Of a stretch of DNA of 64,000 nt, positions 41,700-49,979 are shown piece after piece. The translations under genes were made by a program, and so were the position numbers. This stretch comes from VRUE01 sp963708115 (GTDB lineage Bacteria > Actinomycetota > Thermoleophilia > Solirubrobacterales > 70-9), in the NCBI GenBank assembly GCA_963708115.1, contig CAVPRX010000002.1, positions 682,001 through 746,000 on the forward strand, written 5' to 3'. Within the stretch, counting starts at the first letter, position 1; each line of letters begins with the position of its first letter. Below the pieces are notes generated by a model. The model was given only the letters and a program-made list of their open reading frames with translations, was not told the origin of the DNA and made no database searches.

Positions 41700-41849
41700 A
41701 ACTTGGTCCCGAAATTGGTCCCCGACTCCACCAAACTCAGTCGAACTCCCTGGACTTGATTCGCTCTCCCAGGCCAGATTCGCCTCTATAGACGGGTTCC
41801 GGCGCGACTCATAATCCGTCGGTCGAAGGTTCGAGTCCTTCCCGCCCCA
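41700..41849 (+). repeat. att-like repeat R4
   Basis: 150 bp. Frame open to the TAA in CTCATAA (TWSRNWSPTPPNSVELPG, then LDSLSQARFASIDGFRRDS). The last 44 bases are identical to the resident tRNA. Confidence 0.88.
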
Positions 41850-42165
41850 TCGCTATCTGAGGACGATGCGCTGCTTCGGCTGGGCCGAGGTCTGCCGCCT
41901 CCCCTTCAGCCCTCACGGCGCCGAGGTCCCCGGGCTTTGGTCCTGGTGGCCAGGACGCAAGCTGCGCGGATTTACCACCTTGGCGAAACTTCCCGGCGAA
42001 AGTTCCCCAACTTGGCAGTGCGGCGCGATTCTCCAGATGGGAGGCTGGTTCTCGGCAATCGGGTTCGACAGGGGCGGGTGCCAGGGATGCGAGCCTTAGG
42101 TTCGCGCGCCTAGACGTAAGTCGTCTGGCTCCCCTCGATCGACTCACAACGCGAGGAGAAATGCA
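41850..42165. other. Gene-free start of cassette 5
   Basis: Bases 41850-42165 hold no convincing gene on either strand. Minus-strand frames running into R4 end in a peptide encoded by antisense tRNA sequence and are not genes. The last 15 bases (GCGAGGAGAAATGCA) provide the ribosome site for the GTG at 42166. No promoter can be picked with confidence. Confidence 0.4.
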
Positions 42166-43434
42166 GTGAACCAATTCGAACTGAAACGCCGATGGCAGCC
42201 GATGGCAGCCATCGCGCTCGCATTCGCTACGGCGCTTGTCCTCCTGCTGAGCATGACCAGCTCAGCGTCGGCGGGGTACCAGCAATTTTGTTGGGGTAAA
42301 AAATTCCCCGGCGGTACTGGTAACGCTAACGTCTGCGATTCACTCTACAACGATGGACTGGCCGGCTATATCAACGAAGTCGGTGGAAGCGGCAAACAAC
42401 ACTCGGTATGTGTGCTTGCTTGGTGGGGAGAAGGAGCCGAGATGTGCTCGGGCGGCGCAAATCAGGGCGTGTACAACCCCAACCCAAGGGGTGAAATTAT
42501 GAGCGTAGGCCAGATCCGCAACAATGCGGCTGGCGAAAATACAGTTTACGGTTTCATGGTGACATGTGCGACAAACTGCAATCCGCCTCCGCCTCCGCCT
42601 CCGCCCCCGCCACCCGGAGCTACTTGGCATTCCGTTGAAAGCCTCGGCGGAACTTTCACCTCCGATCTGGACATCTCCTCGTGGGGCCCGAATCGCTTGG
42701 ACGTGTTCGGCAAGGGGACCGACAACGCTCTCTGGCACAAATGGTGGAATGGGACCAGCTGGAGTGGCTGGCAAAGCATGGGTGGCAGCCTTGCCTCCGG
42801 GCCGAGTGCCGTGTCTTGGGGTGCGAACAGGATCGACGTCGTCGCCCGCTCGAGCAACAGCACCCTGTTGCACTGGTGGTGGGATGGCACTAATTGGTAT
42901 TCGGACAACATCGGCGGCAACATCGCTTCCGATCCCGATATCTCATCCTGGGGCGCGGGCAGGCTGGACGTCTTTGGACGCGGTCCGGACAACGCGCTAT
43001 GGCATCGCGCCTACGATTCCAGTTACGGCTATTACCCGTGGGAAAGCCTCGGCGGCGAAATCGCCGGGGGACCGGGTGCTGTTTCGTGGGCGCCGGGACG
43101 GATCGACATCGCGGCACGCACTCCCTCGAACAACATCGCTCACTGGTGGTTTGCCAGCAATGCGTGGAATTCGGACATGATCCCGGGGACCATCATTTCG
43201 GACCCCGACCTGTCCTCCCGCGGCTCTGGGCGCCTTGACCTGTTTGCAAGGGGCTCCGGTGGCGGTCTCCAGCACCTCTGGTGGGAGAACTCCATCGGCT
43301 GGAGCACGACCTGGGAGGGATTGGCCGGATCGCTGGCCGGTGGCCCAGGTGCGGTCTCCTGGGAACCCACCAACAGGATCGATGTCGTTGGCCGAGCGGC
43401 TGACGGCTCGGCCAATCACTGGGGATGGTGGTAG
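42166..43434 (+). CDS. Secreted PLL/DUF346-like lectin protein
   Basis: 422 residues from GTG 42166; the ATG five bases earlier stops after two codons. A signal peptide (MAAIALAFATALVLLLSMTSSASA) precedes an N-terminal domain (about 37-140) with five Cys, a run of Pro (about 143-153), and six blades of about 47 residues with SLGGxxxSDPDISSWGxxRLDVFGRGxDNALWH. Such blades form beta-propeller lectins (PLL-like, fucose or O-methyl sugar binding in other bacteria). It is extracellular; ligand unknown. Confidence 0.8.
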   Translation: MNQFELKRRWQPMAAIALAFATALVLLLSMTSSASAGYQQFCWGKKFPGGTGNANVCDSLYNDGLAGYINEVGGSGKQHSVCVLAWWGEGAEMCSGGANQGVYNPNPRGEIMSVGQIRNNAAGENTVYGFMVTCATNCNPPPPPPPPPPPGATWHSVESLGGTFTSDLDISSWGPNRLDVFGKGTDNALWHKWWNGTSWSGWQSMGGSLASGPSAVSWGANRIDVVARSSNSTLLHWWWDGTNWYSDNIGGNIASDPDISSWGAGRLDVFGRGPDNALWHRAYDSSYGYYPWESLGGEIAGGPGAVSWAPGRIDIAARTPSNNIAHWWFASNAWNSDMIPGTIISDPDLSSRGSGRLDLFARGSGGGLQHLWWENSIGWSTTWEGLAGSLAGGPGAVSWEPTNRIDVVGRAADGSANHWGWW

Positions 43435-43468
43435 CCCGAATAGTGGCTAGCCTCTCCTGACCGGGTGA

Positions 43469-43502
43469 CCGGGCCCGCGCACCTCAGGGTGCGCGGGCCC
43501 GG
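43469..43502 (+). terminator. Terminator-like hairpin after the lectin gene
   Basis: A perfect 15-bp stem (CCGGGCCCGCGCACC and its complement) with a loop of four bases, 35 bases after the stop. Very stable; no T-tract. Confidence 0.7.
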
Positions 43503-43525
43503 CGCCTTGTGTATCGAGTCGAGAA

Positions 43526-44167
43526 ATGAAGAACATGAATAGGAAACGTGTCATCGTCGCCGTGCTGGTCGCCTCGGTCGCAGTGCTGGTGGGAGCCTGG
43601 GCATTGCTTGACCGGCAAGACGATGCAGTCGGGGGGCCGGAGGTTGGCCAGGAATCGGCCACGGAGCATTGGGAGAAGTTGGCGAACCGCGGACTGGCAG
43701 AATTGCGGGCCCGGCCGGCCGGTCAGAGGTGGCCGTACTCGCACCTTCGCGGTGACGGCCAGGAAATGCCGCGGAGGATGCGGGAAGAGGTCTCGGAAAG
43801 CCTTGAAGGCTCAGGGCCCTTGAAGTTGCGCTTCGACCATTCGCAATATGCGGTGACGCCGGCAGGTGTGGGTCTTTGGATCGTGCGGGGCAAGGGCGTG
43901 ACGTGCATGTTCCAAGACAAGACTGGTGCGGCGTCATGTGCCACCACCGCCCAAGTCGAACGTCGCGGTCTGTTCTTGGAGGTCTATCGAGCCGGCCCTC
44001 CGCCGGGTGCCAAGCCAACGCACTTCGTCGCGCTCGGCATTGCCCCCGATTGGGCGCAGTCGGTGCGAGCAACTATCGGTCGAGGATCCAGGGTAATTCC
44101 GATCGTCGACAACCTCTACTCGCAGCGAGCCGAAACGCCGATAAGAATTCAGCCGCCGACTCGCTGA
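43526..44167 (+). CDS. Membrane-anchored protein of unknown function, cassette 5
   Basis: 213 residues from ATG 43526 (or 43535). One N-terminal hydrophobic anchor (VIVAVLVASVAVLVGAWALL) and an extracytoplasmic domain with two Cys (GVTCMF and ASCATT), possibly a disulfide. No family recognised. The preceding hairpin and the spacing suggest its own transcript. Confidence 0.6.
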   Translation: MKNMNRKRVIVAVLVASVAVLVGAWALLDRQDDAVGGPEVGQESATEHWEKLANRGLAELRARPAGQRWPYSHLRGDGQEMPRRMREEVSESLEGSGPLKLRFDHSQYAVTPAGVGLWIVRGKGVTCMFQDKTGAASCATTAQVERRGLFLEVYRAGPPPGAKPTHFVALGIAPDWAQSVRATIGRGSRVIPIVDNLYSQRAETPIRIQPPTR

Positions 44168-44353
44168 TCTCTCCGGATGGGGTCTGCTTCCCACATTGGC
44201 ACATTTTTGCCGGCACATTGATCAGATTGACTCGACGGACTGAGTTCGCCTGGGAGAGACTCAGGTTTGAACTGGACTCAGGACACTAACCTCGATCCAC
44301 GTTTTCACCCCGCGAGGTGTGATCGGTCGACTTGAAGTGGGTAACGATCCCAA

Positions 44354-44373
44354 GGCGGTTCCGCGGAACCGCC
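44354..44373 (+). terminator. Palindromic terminator hairpin, target site of the group IIC intron
   Basis: A perfect palindrome, GGCGGTTCC-GC-GGAACCGCC, followed by CTTGCTC and then the intron 5' end at 44381. Group IIC introns insert just downstream of such terminator hairpins. Confidence 0.65.
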
Positions 44374-44380
44374 CTTGCTC

Positions 44381-45010
44381 GTGTACGCCCGGCATGGGCA
44401 CCGCTCGGGGGTGAAAGTCCCCTGTGGATCAGATGACAGAAACCACAAGCCGAAGCCAACTGCGTCGTCGCGAGGCGGGGTGGGGAGGCGGCCGGTCACC
44501 CGGCAGGAGTCAGCAGAGGCCGTAGCAGCGGCGGGATCGTGCGCTGCAAAAGGGCCAAACGCGAAGCCGAGGCAAAGCGCGCCGGTGCTCGCGGAAGCCA
44601 CAGCAGCCAACCCGGCATCTGCCGGGGCCTTCGCGCAATGGATGCGTAGGGTGAAGCCCGAAGCTCCCCGCGAAGAGCAAAGCGGCTTCCCGGCGCCCGG
44701 CGTGGCCGAGCCTCACTCCGCCGCTGCAAAGGACCTCTGGGAGAAGTCCTCTTCCGGGGGAACCTGGCGGCGGCGCTCAGACGCGTTGAGCGAAACGCCG
44801 GTGCTGCCGGCGTCGATGGCATGCAGACCGGGGAATTACGCCCCTGGCTGCACGACCACTGGCCCGAAGTCCGGGCAAGGCTCGACACGGGTACCTACTG
44901 ACCGCAACCCACCAGGAGGGTCACGATCCCAAAGCCCTCCGGAGGCGAGCGGGAGTTGGGGGTGCCGACGGGTTGGACCGGCTGGTCCAGCCACGGCGCG
45001 GGCATCAGCC
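44381..45010 (+). mobile_element. Truncated group IIC intron
   Basis: The 5' end GTGTACGCC, then GCATGGGCACC and GGGGGTGAAAGTCCCC, matches domain I of bacterial group II introns, and GGCGGCCGGTCACCCGGCAGG and AAAAGGGCC are further recognisable segments. The RT gene is only a 5' fragment (next entry), and no domain V/VI is found before R5 at 45057. The intron is dead. The 3' boundary of homology is estimated. Confidence 0.7.
44737..44989 (+). pseudogene. ltrA: Group II intron reverse transcriptase (LtrA-like), N-terminal fragment
   Basis: In one frame this reads LAAALRRVERNAGAAGVDG, then MQTGELRPWLHDHWPEVRA, then a TGA (44899-44901) where homologues have Arg (CGA) in GTYRPQP, then TRRVTIPKPSGGERELGVP, followed by a one-base loss near 44971 that shifts LDRLVQ to another frame. 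All catalytic RT motifs beyond RT-0/1 are missing. It lies between the intron 5' end and R5. Confidence 0.75.
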
Positions 45011-45056
45011 CCGCCACCCAACCGCATTGGTGTCATTAGTTCGTCAACCCTCCGAA

Positions 45057-45206
45057 AACTTGGTCCCGAAATTGGTCTTCGACTCCACCGACCTCAGCCG
45101 AACTCGTTGGACCTGATTCGCTCTATCAGGCCAGATTCAGCTCTATGGACGCCTTCCGGCTCGACTCATAATCCGTCGATCGAAGGTTCGAGTCCTTCCC
45201 GCCCGA
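45057..45206 (+). repeat. att-like repeat R5
   Basis: 150 bp. Frame open to the anticodon-loop TAA (TWSRNWSSTPPTSAELVG, then PDSLYQARFSSMDAFRLDS). The tRNA part carries two changes (variable loop CGATC; terminal GCCCGA for GCCCCA), so it is the most diverged full copy. Confidence 0.85.
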
Positions 45207-45261
45207 TCAAGAAAGCACACGAGGTGTGCTTGGCATGTCTCCGCCCGGCTATCTTTCATGG

Positions 45262-45621
45262 ATGGACACGATCAACGGCTGCACGGTCATCCAGTCGGCA
45301 AGCATTGACGGGCTGCTGACGTTTGGCCCCGAGGAGACGGCCGGCGCGTACTCGATCATGATCGGGGAAGGTCCACCCGGATCACCTGCACCCGCCCTCC
45401 ACGAACATCCGACAACCGACGAGGCGTTCTACGTCGCGGCAGGTGAAGGTTCGTTTCAGCTTGAAGACGAGCAGATTCTCGTTCCCGCCGGGGGCTTTGT
45501 CTTCGTCCCTCGCGGAACCGTTCACACGGTCTGGAACGCAGGTTCAGAGGCCCTGCGCGGCCTGATCATCATCTCGCCGGGGAACGTCGAGCACAAATTT
45601 GTAGAGGTCGAGGCAAGCTGA
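45262..45621 (+). CDS. Cupin-domain protein
   Basis: 119 residues from ATG 45262 (45226 also possible). Single cupin barrel with both metal motifs: motif 1 ALHEHPTTDEAFYVAAGEGSFQLE (read in parts), with HEH and Glu, and motif 2 FVPRGTVHTVWNAG. May bind a small ligand or act as an enzyme; the specific role is unknown. It starts 56 bases after R5, first gene of cassette 6. Confidence 0.82.
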   Translation: MDTINGCTVIQSASIDGLLTFGPEETAGAYSIMIGEGPPGSPAPALHEHPTTDEAFYVAAGEGSFQLEDEQILVPAGGFVFVPRGTVHTVWNAGSEALRGLIIISPGNVEHKFVEVEAS

Positions 45622-45697
45622 AGCCCGCTCGGCCGGAACGCCCTAGTCCGGCCGACTGATCTACGTCGCCAAGGGGACCATGGGACGGATCGCGCTA

Positions 45698-47224
45698 TCA
45701 GCGCAACAGTTGGAGCACCGTTTGCGTTTGTTCGCTTAGCCGCGATGGATCTGCCCAGTCCGTGTCCTGTGCTGCTCCGCTGAGGACCGTCCAGGCCCCG
45801 GCGGCCGCGGTCGGCCAGACGTGGTACTCGTTGTAGGGGCTGTTGGTGATGGTGCGGTCGGCGCCTAGCGGGGCGAGGCCCTGCTTACGGGTCACGTCCC
45901 ACCAGGAGTTCATGCTCGCGTCGAGCGCTTCGGTCGGCTGGCCGAGGAAGCTCGAGACGAAGCGCATCTCTGCGGTGCCCTCGAACCAGAGGACGTCCGG
46001 CGCCCGCTTGCCAATGTAGGGGCGGTAGCCGCTGAACGGTCCCTTGGCCTCGTAGGTCATGTTGTAGCTCGCCTTCTTGCTCGACAGCGCGATTGAGCGT
46101 CCGTCGATGGCGAAGTTTTGCTGGGCGTACTCGTAGACCTGCTTCGCGAGGTCGTCGTTGCCGAGGAAGCGAGCAAAGACGACGCCGAGCGCCTGCGTGT
46201 CGAGGGGCACGACTTCATCCCCCACACCCTGGCGGAAGTGCAGGAGCCCCCCGTCGCGGACGACGAGTTGTGAATCGATGCCCTTGGCGATTTCCCCGGC
46301 GGCTTCGCGGTAGGCGTTTGCGGCGCCTTCGTCGCCTTGTTCCTCCAGCTGCTGGGAGAGGGTCGCGAGTGCGATCACGGTGAGGATGTTGTGTTGGGTT
46401 GAGACCCACTGAACGTCCGGGCCTCCGCGCACGAGGCCTTCCTCGTTGCGCAGCGACAGGAGGTAGTCGGCTGCGCGGCGGGCGTCGTCGACGTATTGCG
46501 TGCTGCCGAACGTGGAGTCGTAGTCGTTGAAGGCGATCGCGTCGAATGCGACCGAGCCGGCGCGAACGGTGCCGCTGCTTTCGCCGGTCAGAACATCGAA
46601 GGCGAATTCGATTGAGCCGTCGCTGCGCTGCAATGCTGCCAGCTGGTCGAGCAGGCGACCGGCCTGTTCCTGGAGGCCGACTGACGCAAACGCGGTAGCC
46701 GCGACCGCGGAGTCATACGTCCAGGACCAGTTGAGCAGCCGTTCGTAGGACGGGTCGTCGGTGGGGATATCGAACGAGCGGATCAGCTGCAGGGACGAGA
46801 TCCGCAGGCCGGTCGAAAGACGAAGTGGGACCCTTTCGCTCTGCATGGACTTCGTTCCGGGCCGCGCCGCGGAGGCGCGCATCGCGATCGGCGCGGCGAC
46901 AGAGGCCGCTGCATGTCCCTTGCGATGGCGGGCGAGGCAGAGGCCCCGCGCCTTCGCGGGACGCTTTGAGCACGAGACCGGCTTGCTCGGGCCGACCTGG
47001 CGCGCCAGCCAACGGGCGATCGCAGTTTTCGGTCGGTGCGCACCCTTCTCCGGCCAGGCGCGCCGCACATGGCCGCCGTGGCGGGGAGCGTTCGCTTTGC
47101 CATGAGCCGTCTTTGCAGTCCCGGATGGCGAGCTCGGCGCGGCAGTGGCAGGAGCTGCGGCAATCGCGGCGGTGGTGGCCGAGAGGATCAAGGGGACGAG
47201 CAAACGGCGAGCGCGAGACGGCAT
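45698..47224 (-). CDS. Secreted (alpha/alpha)-toroid, glycoside-hydrolase-like protein
   Basis: 508 residues from ATG (first base 47224), chosen because AAGGA lies seven bases upstream and the signal peptide (RRLLVPLILSATTAAIAAAP) follows directly. A basic linker (about 35-130) leads to a domain with repeated helical hairpins: WSWTYDSAVAATAFASVGL, then DSTFGSTQYVDDARRAADYLLSLRN (read in parts), SYNMTYEAKGPFSGYRPYIG, and DVLWFEGTAEMRF. These are typical of six-hairpin glycosidases and related proteins. Divergent from the HEAT-GT2 genes, probably acting on the polysaccharide they make; inference only. Confidence 0.7.
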   Translation of the reverse strand: MPSRARRLLVPLILSATTAAIAAAPATAAPSSPSGTAKTAHGKANAPRHGGHVRRAWPEKGAHRPKTAIARWLARQVGPSKPVSCSKRPAKARGLCLARHRKGHAAASVAAPIAMRASAARPGTKSMQSERVPLRLSTGLRISSLQLIRSFDIPTDDPSYERLLNWSWTYDSAVAATAFASVGLQEQAGRLLDQLAALQRSDGSIEFAFDVLTGESSGTVRAGSVAFDAIAFNDYDSTFGSTQYVDDARRAADYLLSLRNEEGLVRGGPDVQWVSTQHNILTVIALATLSQQLEEQGDEGAANAYREAAGEIAKGIDSQLVVRDGGLLHFRQGVGDEVVPLDTQALGVVFARFLGNDDLAKQVYEYAQQNFAIDGRSIALSSKKASYNMTYEAKGPFSGYRPYIGKRAPDVLWFEGTAEMRFVSSFLGQPTEALDASMNSWWDVTRKQGLAPLGADRTITNSPYNEYHVWPTAAAGAWTVLSGAAQDTDWADPSRLSEQTQTVLQLLR

Positions 47225-47349
47225 GGAAGTGTCCTTGCGTAGGGGAACGAGCTGGAGCTTCATCGGACCATCCGGTTGCGGACTTGAGGCGCGGGTGTTC
47301 ATTGAGCACGCTTTAAGGTGGACGCGGCGCGCGTCGATAGCCAGGGACG

Positions 47350-48447
47350 ATGACTTCTTTGACTGGTCTCATTGTGCTGGTGGGATCTAGCTTGCTGCTG
47401 TGGCTGGTGCTCGTCGGTCTCGCCGTCACACGTAAGTTGCGACGTGATCGCCGAGAGCTGCGATCGGTAGAGCGCCGCGCCCGCTACGAGACGGCACTCC
47501 GCAGTGGCGAAGTAGCCACGATTGCCGCGATCTGCGACGACGTTCGCAGCGTCGCTGCGCAGGTCGACCTCGCGGTATCGATCGATGCCGCGTATCCCAC
47601 GCTTTCCGGCCCACAGATCGGCGCGATCCGCAGCGCAGCGGAAGCATCTGCGCTGTTCCCGAGCTTGAGCGCGAGTCTCAAGTCACGCCGCCCGACCACC
47701 CGCGCCCGAGCCGCGCTGCTGCTCACCCGCCCCGGCATTCCAGCGGTCGTCGAGCAGATCGTCCCTCTGCTTGGCGACCCCGATCCCGACGTGCGCCTGG
47801 TCGCCTGTTCCGGACTCGCTCGCGCCGCTACCCCGCGTGCCGCGGAGTTGCTGATCTGGGCGTTGATGGCCCACCTGCTGCCGCCCGAGCGGATCATCGA
47901 GCGGCTCGGCGCGCCATGGGCCGTTGAGACGATGATCTCCACGCTGGAGGAGGGACCCTCCGCGGTCGCCGATGCTCTCGCCGGTGTCGCGCCCTGTGGC
48001 GACGAGGTGGAGCTTGATGCCAGCCTCGCACGAGCGCTGGGCCTTGCCCGCGATCCCCGCGCCGCGACGGTGCTCGTGGCGCTGCTGGACGCGGACTCGA
48101 CCGAGGTGAGGATCTCCGCCGCACGTGCTCTCGGGCGAGTCGGTGGGGCGGCCTGCGTACCGGCGCTGATTGCTGCGCTCGGATCGGAGGACTGGCCGGT
48201 TCGCGCCCAGGCCGCGAAGTCACTGGGTGCCCTGAATGCCATCGATGCCGTTGAGCCGCTTGAGAGCTGCCTCTCCGATCGCGCCTGGTGGGTGCGCGCC
48301 AATGCGGCACGGGCCCTGCGCGATCTCGGCGAGCCGGGAATCGAGGCACTCCAGCGCACCCTCGAGCACGACGACCGCTACGCAGCTGACCGAGCCCGCG
48401 AGCAGCTCGCCCTGCACGCGGTGATCGAGGAGCACGCAGCAGCATGA
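47350..48447 (+). CDS. Membrane-anchored HEAT-repeat protein
   Basis: 365 residues. One N-terminal transmembrane helix (LIVLVGSSLLLWLVLVGLAV), then HEAT/PBS-lyase-like repeats, for example PAVVEQIVPLLGDPDPDVRLVACSGLA (read in parts), AATVLVALLDADSTEVRISA and WWVRANAARALRDLG. It overlaps the following glycosyltransferase by four bases (ATGA), so the two are translationally coupled. HEAT proteins beside processive GT2 synthases probably act as assembly or regulatory subunits; no direct evidence here. Confidence 0.8.
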   Translation: MTSLTGLIVLVGSSLLLWLVLVGLAVTRKLRRDRRELRSVERRARYETALRSGEVATIAAICDDVRSVAAQVDLAVSIDAAYPTLSGPQIGAIRSAAEASALFPSLSASLKSRRPTTRARAALLLTRPGIPAVVEQIVPLLGDPDPDVRLVACSGLARAATPRAAELLIWALMAHLLPPERIIERLGAPWAVETMISTLEEGPSAVADALAGVAPCGDEVELDASLARALGLARDPRAATVLVALLDADSTEVRISAARALGRVGGAACVPALIAALGSEDWPVRAQAAKSLGALNAIDAVEPLESCLSDRAWWVRANAARALRDLGEPGIEALQRTLEHDDRYAADRAREQLALHAVIEEHAAA

Positions 48448-49940
48448 CCGACCTGCTCGAACAGATCCTGTACGGCTTCAACGTCTTCACCCTTGGCTAC
48501 TTCATCGTGCTGCAGTTGACCTTCACCTTGCTGGCTGTCGTCGGCTGGCGGGCGATCGAGGATTACGTTGAGCGCCGGCCGATGCGCGACTACCGCGCTG
48601 TAGCCGAGTCAGAGATGAGCATGCCGGTGTCGATCCTCGTGCCTGCCTACAACGAGGCGCCTTCGATCGTCGCCTCGCTGCGCTCGCTGCTCACCTCGCA
48701 GTTCGTCGAGTTCGAGATCGTCGTTGTCAACGACGGCTCGACGGACGAGACGATGGCGGCACTGACGGATGCCTTCGGCCTTGTCAAGGTCGGCCGCGTC
48801 CCACGCTCCAACATCCCGACTCAGTTGGTGCGTGGCGTGTACACGAGCCCGCTCGAGCCGCGCGTCGTCGTCATCGACAAGGTCAACGGCGGCAAGGCGG
48901 ACGCGCTGAACGCGGGCATCAACCACGCGGTTTACCCGCTCTTCTGTGCGATCGATGCTGACACGATGCTCGACGCCGACGCGCTGTCGCGCCTCGTCTG
49001 GGAGTTCCAGGCCGCGCCGGAGACGGTCGCTGTCGGCGGGATCGTGCGCATCGTCAACGGATCGGAGTTCGATGACGGTCGCCTTGTCAGAGTGCGAACG
49101 CCGCGAAACCTGCTCGCCAACCTGCAGATCATCGAGTACCTGCGCGCTTTCCTCGGCGGCCGCATCGGCTGGTCGAAGAGCGGCATGCTGTTGATCATCT
49201 CGGGTGCGTTTGGGCTCTTCCGGCGCGATGTCTGCGTCGAGGTCGGCGGCTATGACCCGACGACCGTCGGCGAGGATGCAGAGCTTGTGCTGCGGCTGCA
49301 TCGCCACCAGCGCGAGCGCCAGAAGCCCTGCCGGATCACGTTTTTCCCCGACCCGATCTGCTGGACCGAGTGCCCGGAGGATCTCGGAACGCTCGTGCGT
49401 CAGCGCGACCGCTGGCAGCGCGGCCTGATCGAGATGATCGCCCGCCACCGGAAGATGCTCCTGCGGCCCCGCTACGGGCGGATCGGCTGCATCGCGATGC
49501 CCTACTTCATCATTTTCGAGCTGCTTGGCCCGACGATCGAGTGCTTCGGTTACTGCCTGTTCGTGCTCTCGCTGGCCCTCGGAATCGTCTCGCTCCCGTT
49601 TGCGCTGGCGTTCTTCGCCGTCTCGCTGACCTACAGCCTGGTGCTGAGCTTCCTCGTGATCCTGATGGAGGAGCGTGCCTTCCGTCGCTACCCGGGCTGG
49701 AGCGACCTCATCCGCCTCACCCTCTGCGCGGTGGTCGAGAACGTCGGCTACCGGCAGTTGCTCGCGGTAGTGAGAATGCGCGCGTGGTACACGCTGGTGA
49801 GTCGCAGGCAGCACTGGGGGGAGATGACGCGCAAGGGTTTTGGCCCGCTGCTGCCCGGCGGCGTAGACATCGGTGCCGTACCGTGCCTCGACCCGACGGC
49901 CGATTCAGTCCTCGCGGGCGAGATGCCGGCAGAGCGGTAG
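48444..49940 (+). CDS. Processive GT2 polysaccharide synthase (BcsA/PgaC-like)
   Basis: 498 residues. An N-terminal transmembrane helix, then the GT-A domain: SILVPAYNEAP, VNDGSTDETM, NGGKADALNAGINHA, the DxD motif in AIDADTMLDADA, GYDPTTVGEDAELVLRL (the ED acceptor-base motif) and QRDRWQRG (Q-x-x-R-W), which marks processive enzymes. At least four C-terminal transmembrane helices follow. It makes an exopolysaccharide from a UDP-sugar; which one cannot be read. The secreted toroid protein and a deacetylase at 55826 are candidate partners. Confidence 0.87.
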   Translation: MTDLLEQILYGFNVFTLGYFIVLQLTFTLLAVVGWRAIEDYVERRPMRDYRAVAESEMSMPVSILVPAYNEAPSIVASLRSLLTSQFVEFEIVVVNDGSTDETMAALTDAFGLVKVGRVPRSNIPTQLVRGVYTSPLEPRVVVIDKVNGGKADALNAGINHAVYPLFCAIDADTMLDADALSRLVWEFQAAPETVAVGGIVRIVNGSEFDDGRLVRVRTPRNLLANLQIIEYLRAFLGGRIGWSKSGMLLIISGAFGLFRRDVCVEVGGYDPTTVGEDAELVLRLHRHQRERQKPCRITFFPDPICWTECPEDLGTLVRQRDRWQRGLIEMIARHRKMLLRPRYGRIGCIAMPYFIIFELLGPTIECFGYCLFVLSLALGIVSLPFALAFFAVSLTYSLVLSFLVILMEERAFRRYPGWSDLIRLTLCAVVENVGYRQLLAVVRMRAWYTLVSRRQHWGEMTRKGFGPLLPGGVDIGAVPCLDPTADSVLAGEMPAER

Positions 49941-49979
49941 GTTCCAAAACGGGGCTCAGCCAGACCGTGACACGGTGGC

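Noticed and set aside
41809..42174. Minus-strand frame ending in GREGLEPSTDGL
   Set aside because: The end is a translation of antisense tRNA-derived DNA in R4, a common artefact at tRNA loci; the rest has no gene-like features. The same applies to minus-strand frames over the CAU tRNA (34988-35173) and tRNA-Asn (31123-31440).
36869..45206. R1-R5 as a CRISPR array or integron attC sites
   Set aside because: Repeats are 150 bp and spacers 1-3 kb with genes, so not CRISPR. The repeats have no attC-like R/L box palindrome, end in tRNA sequence, and no IntI is present.
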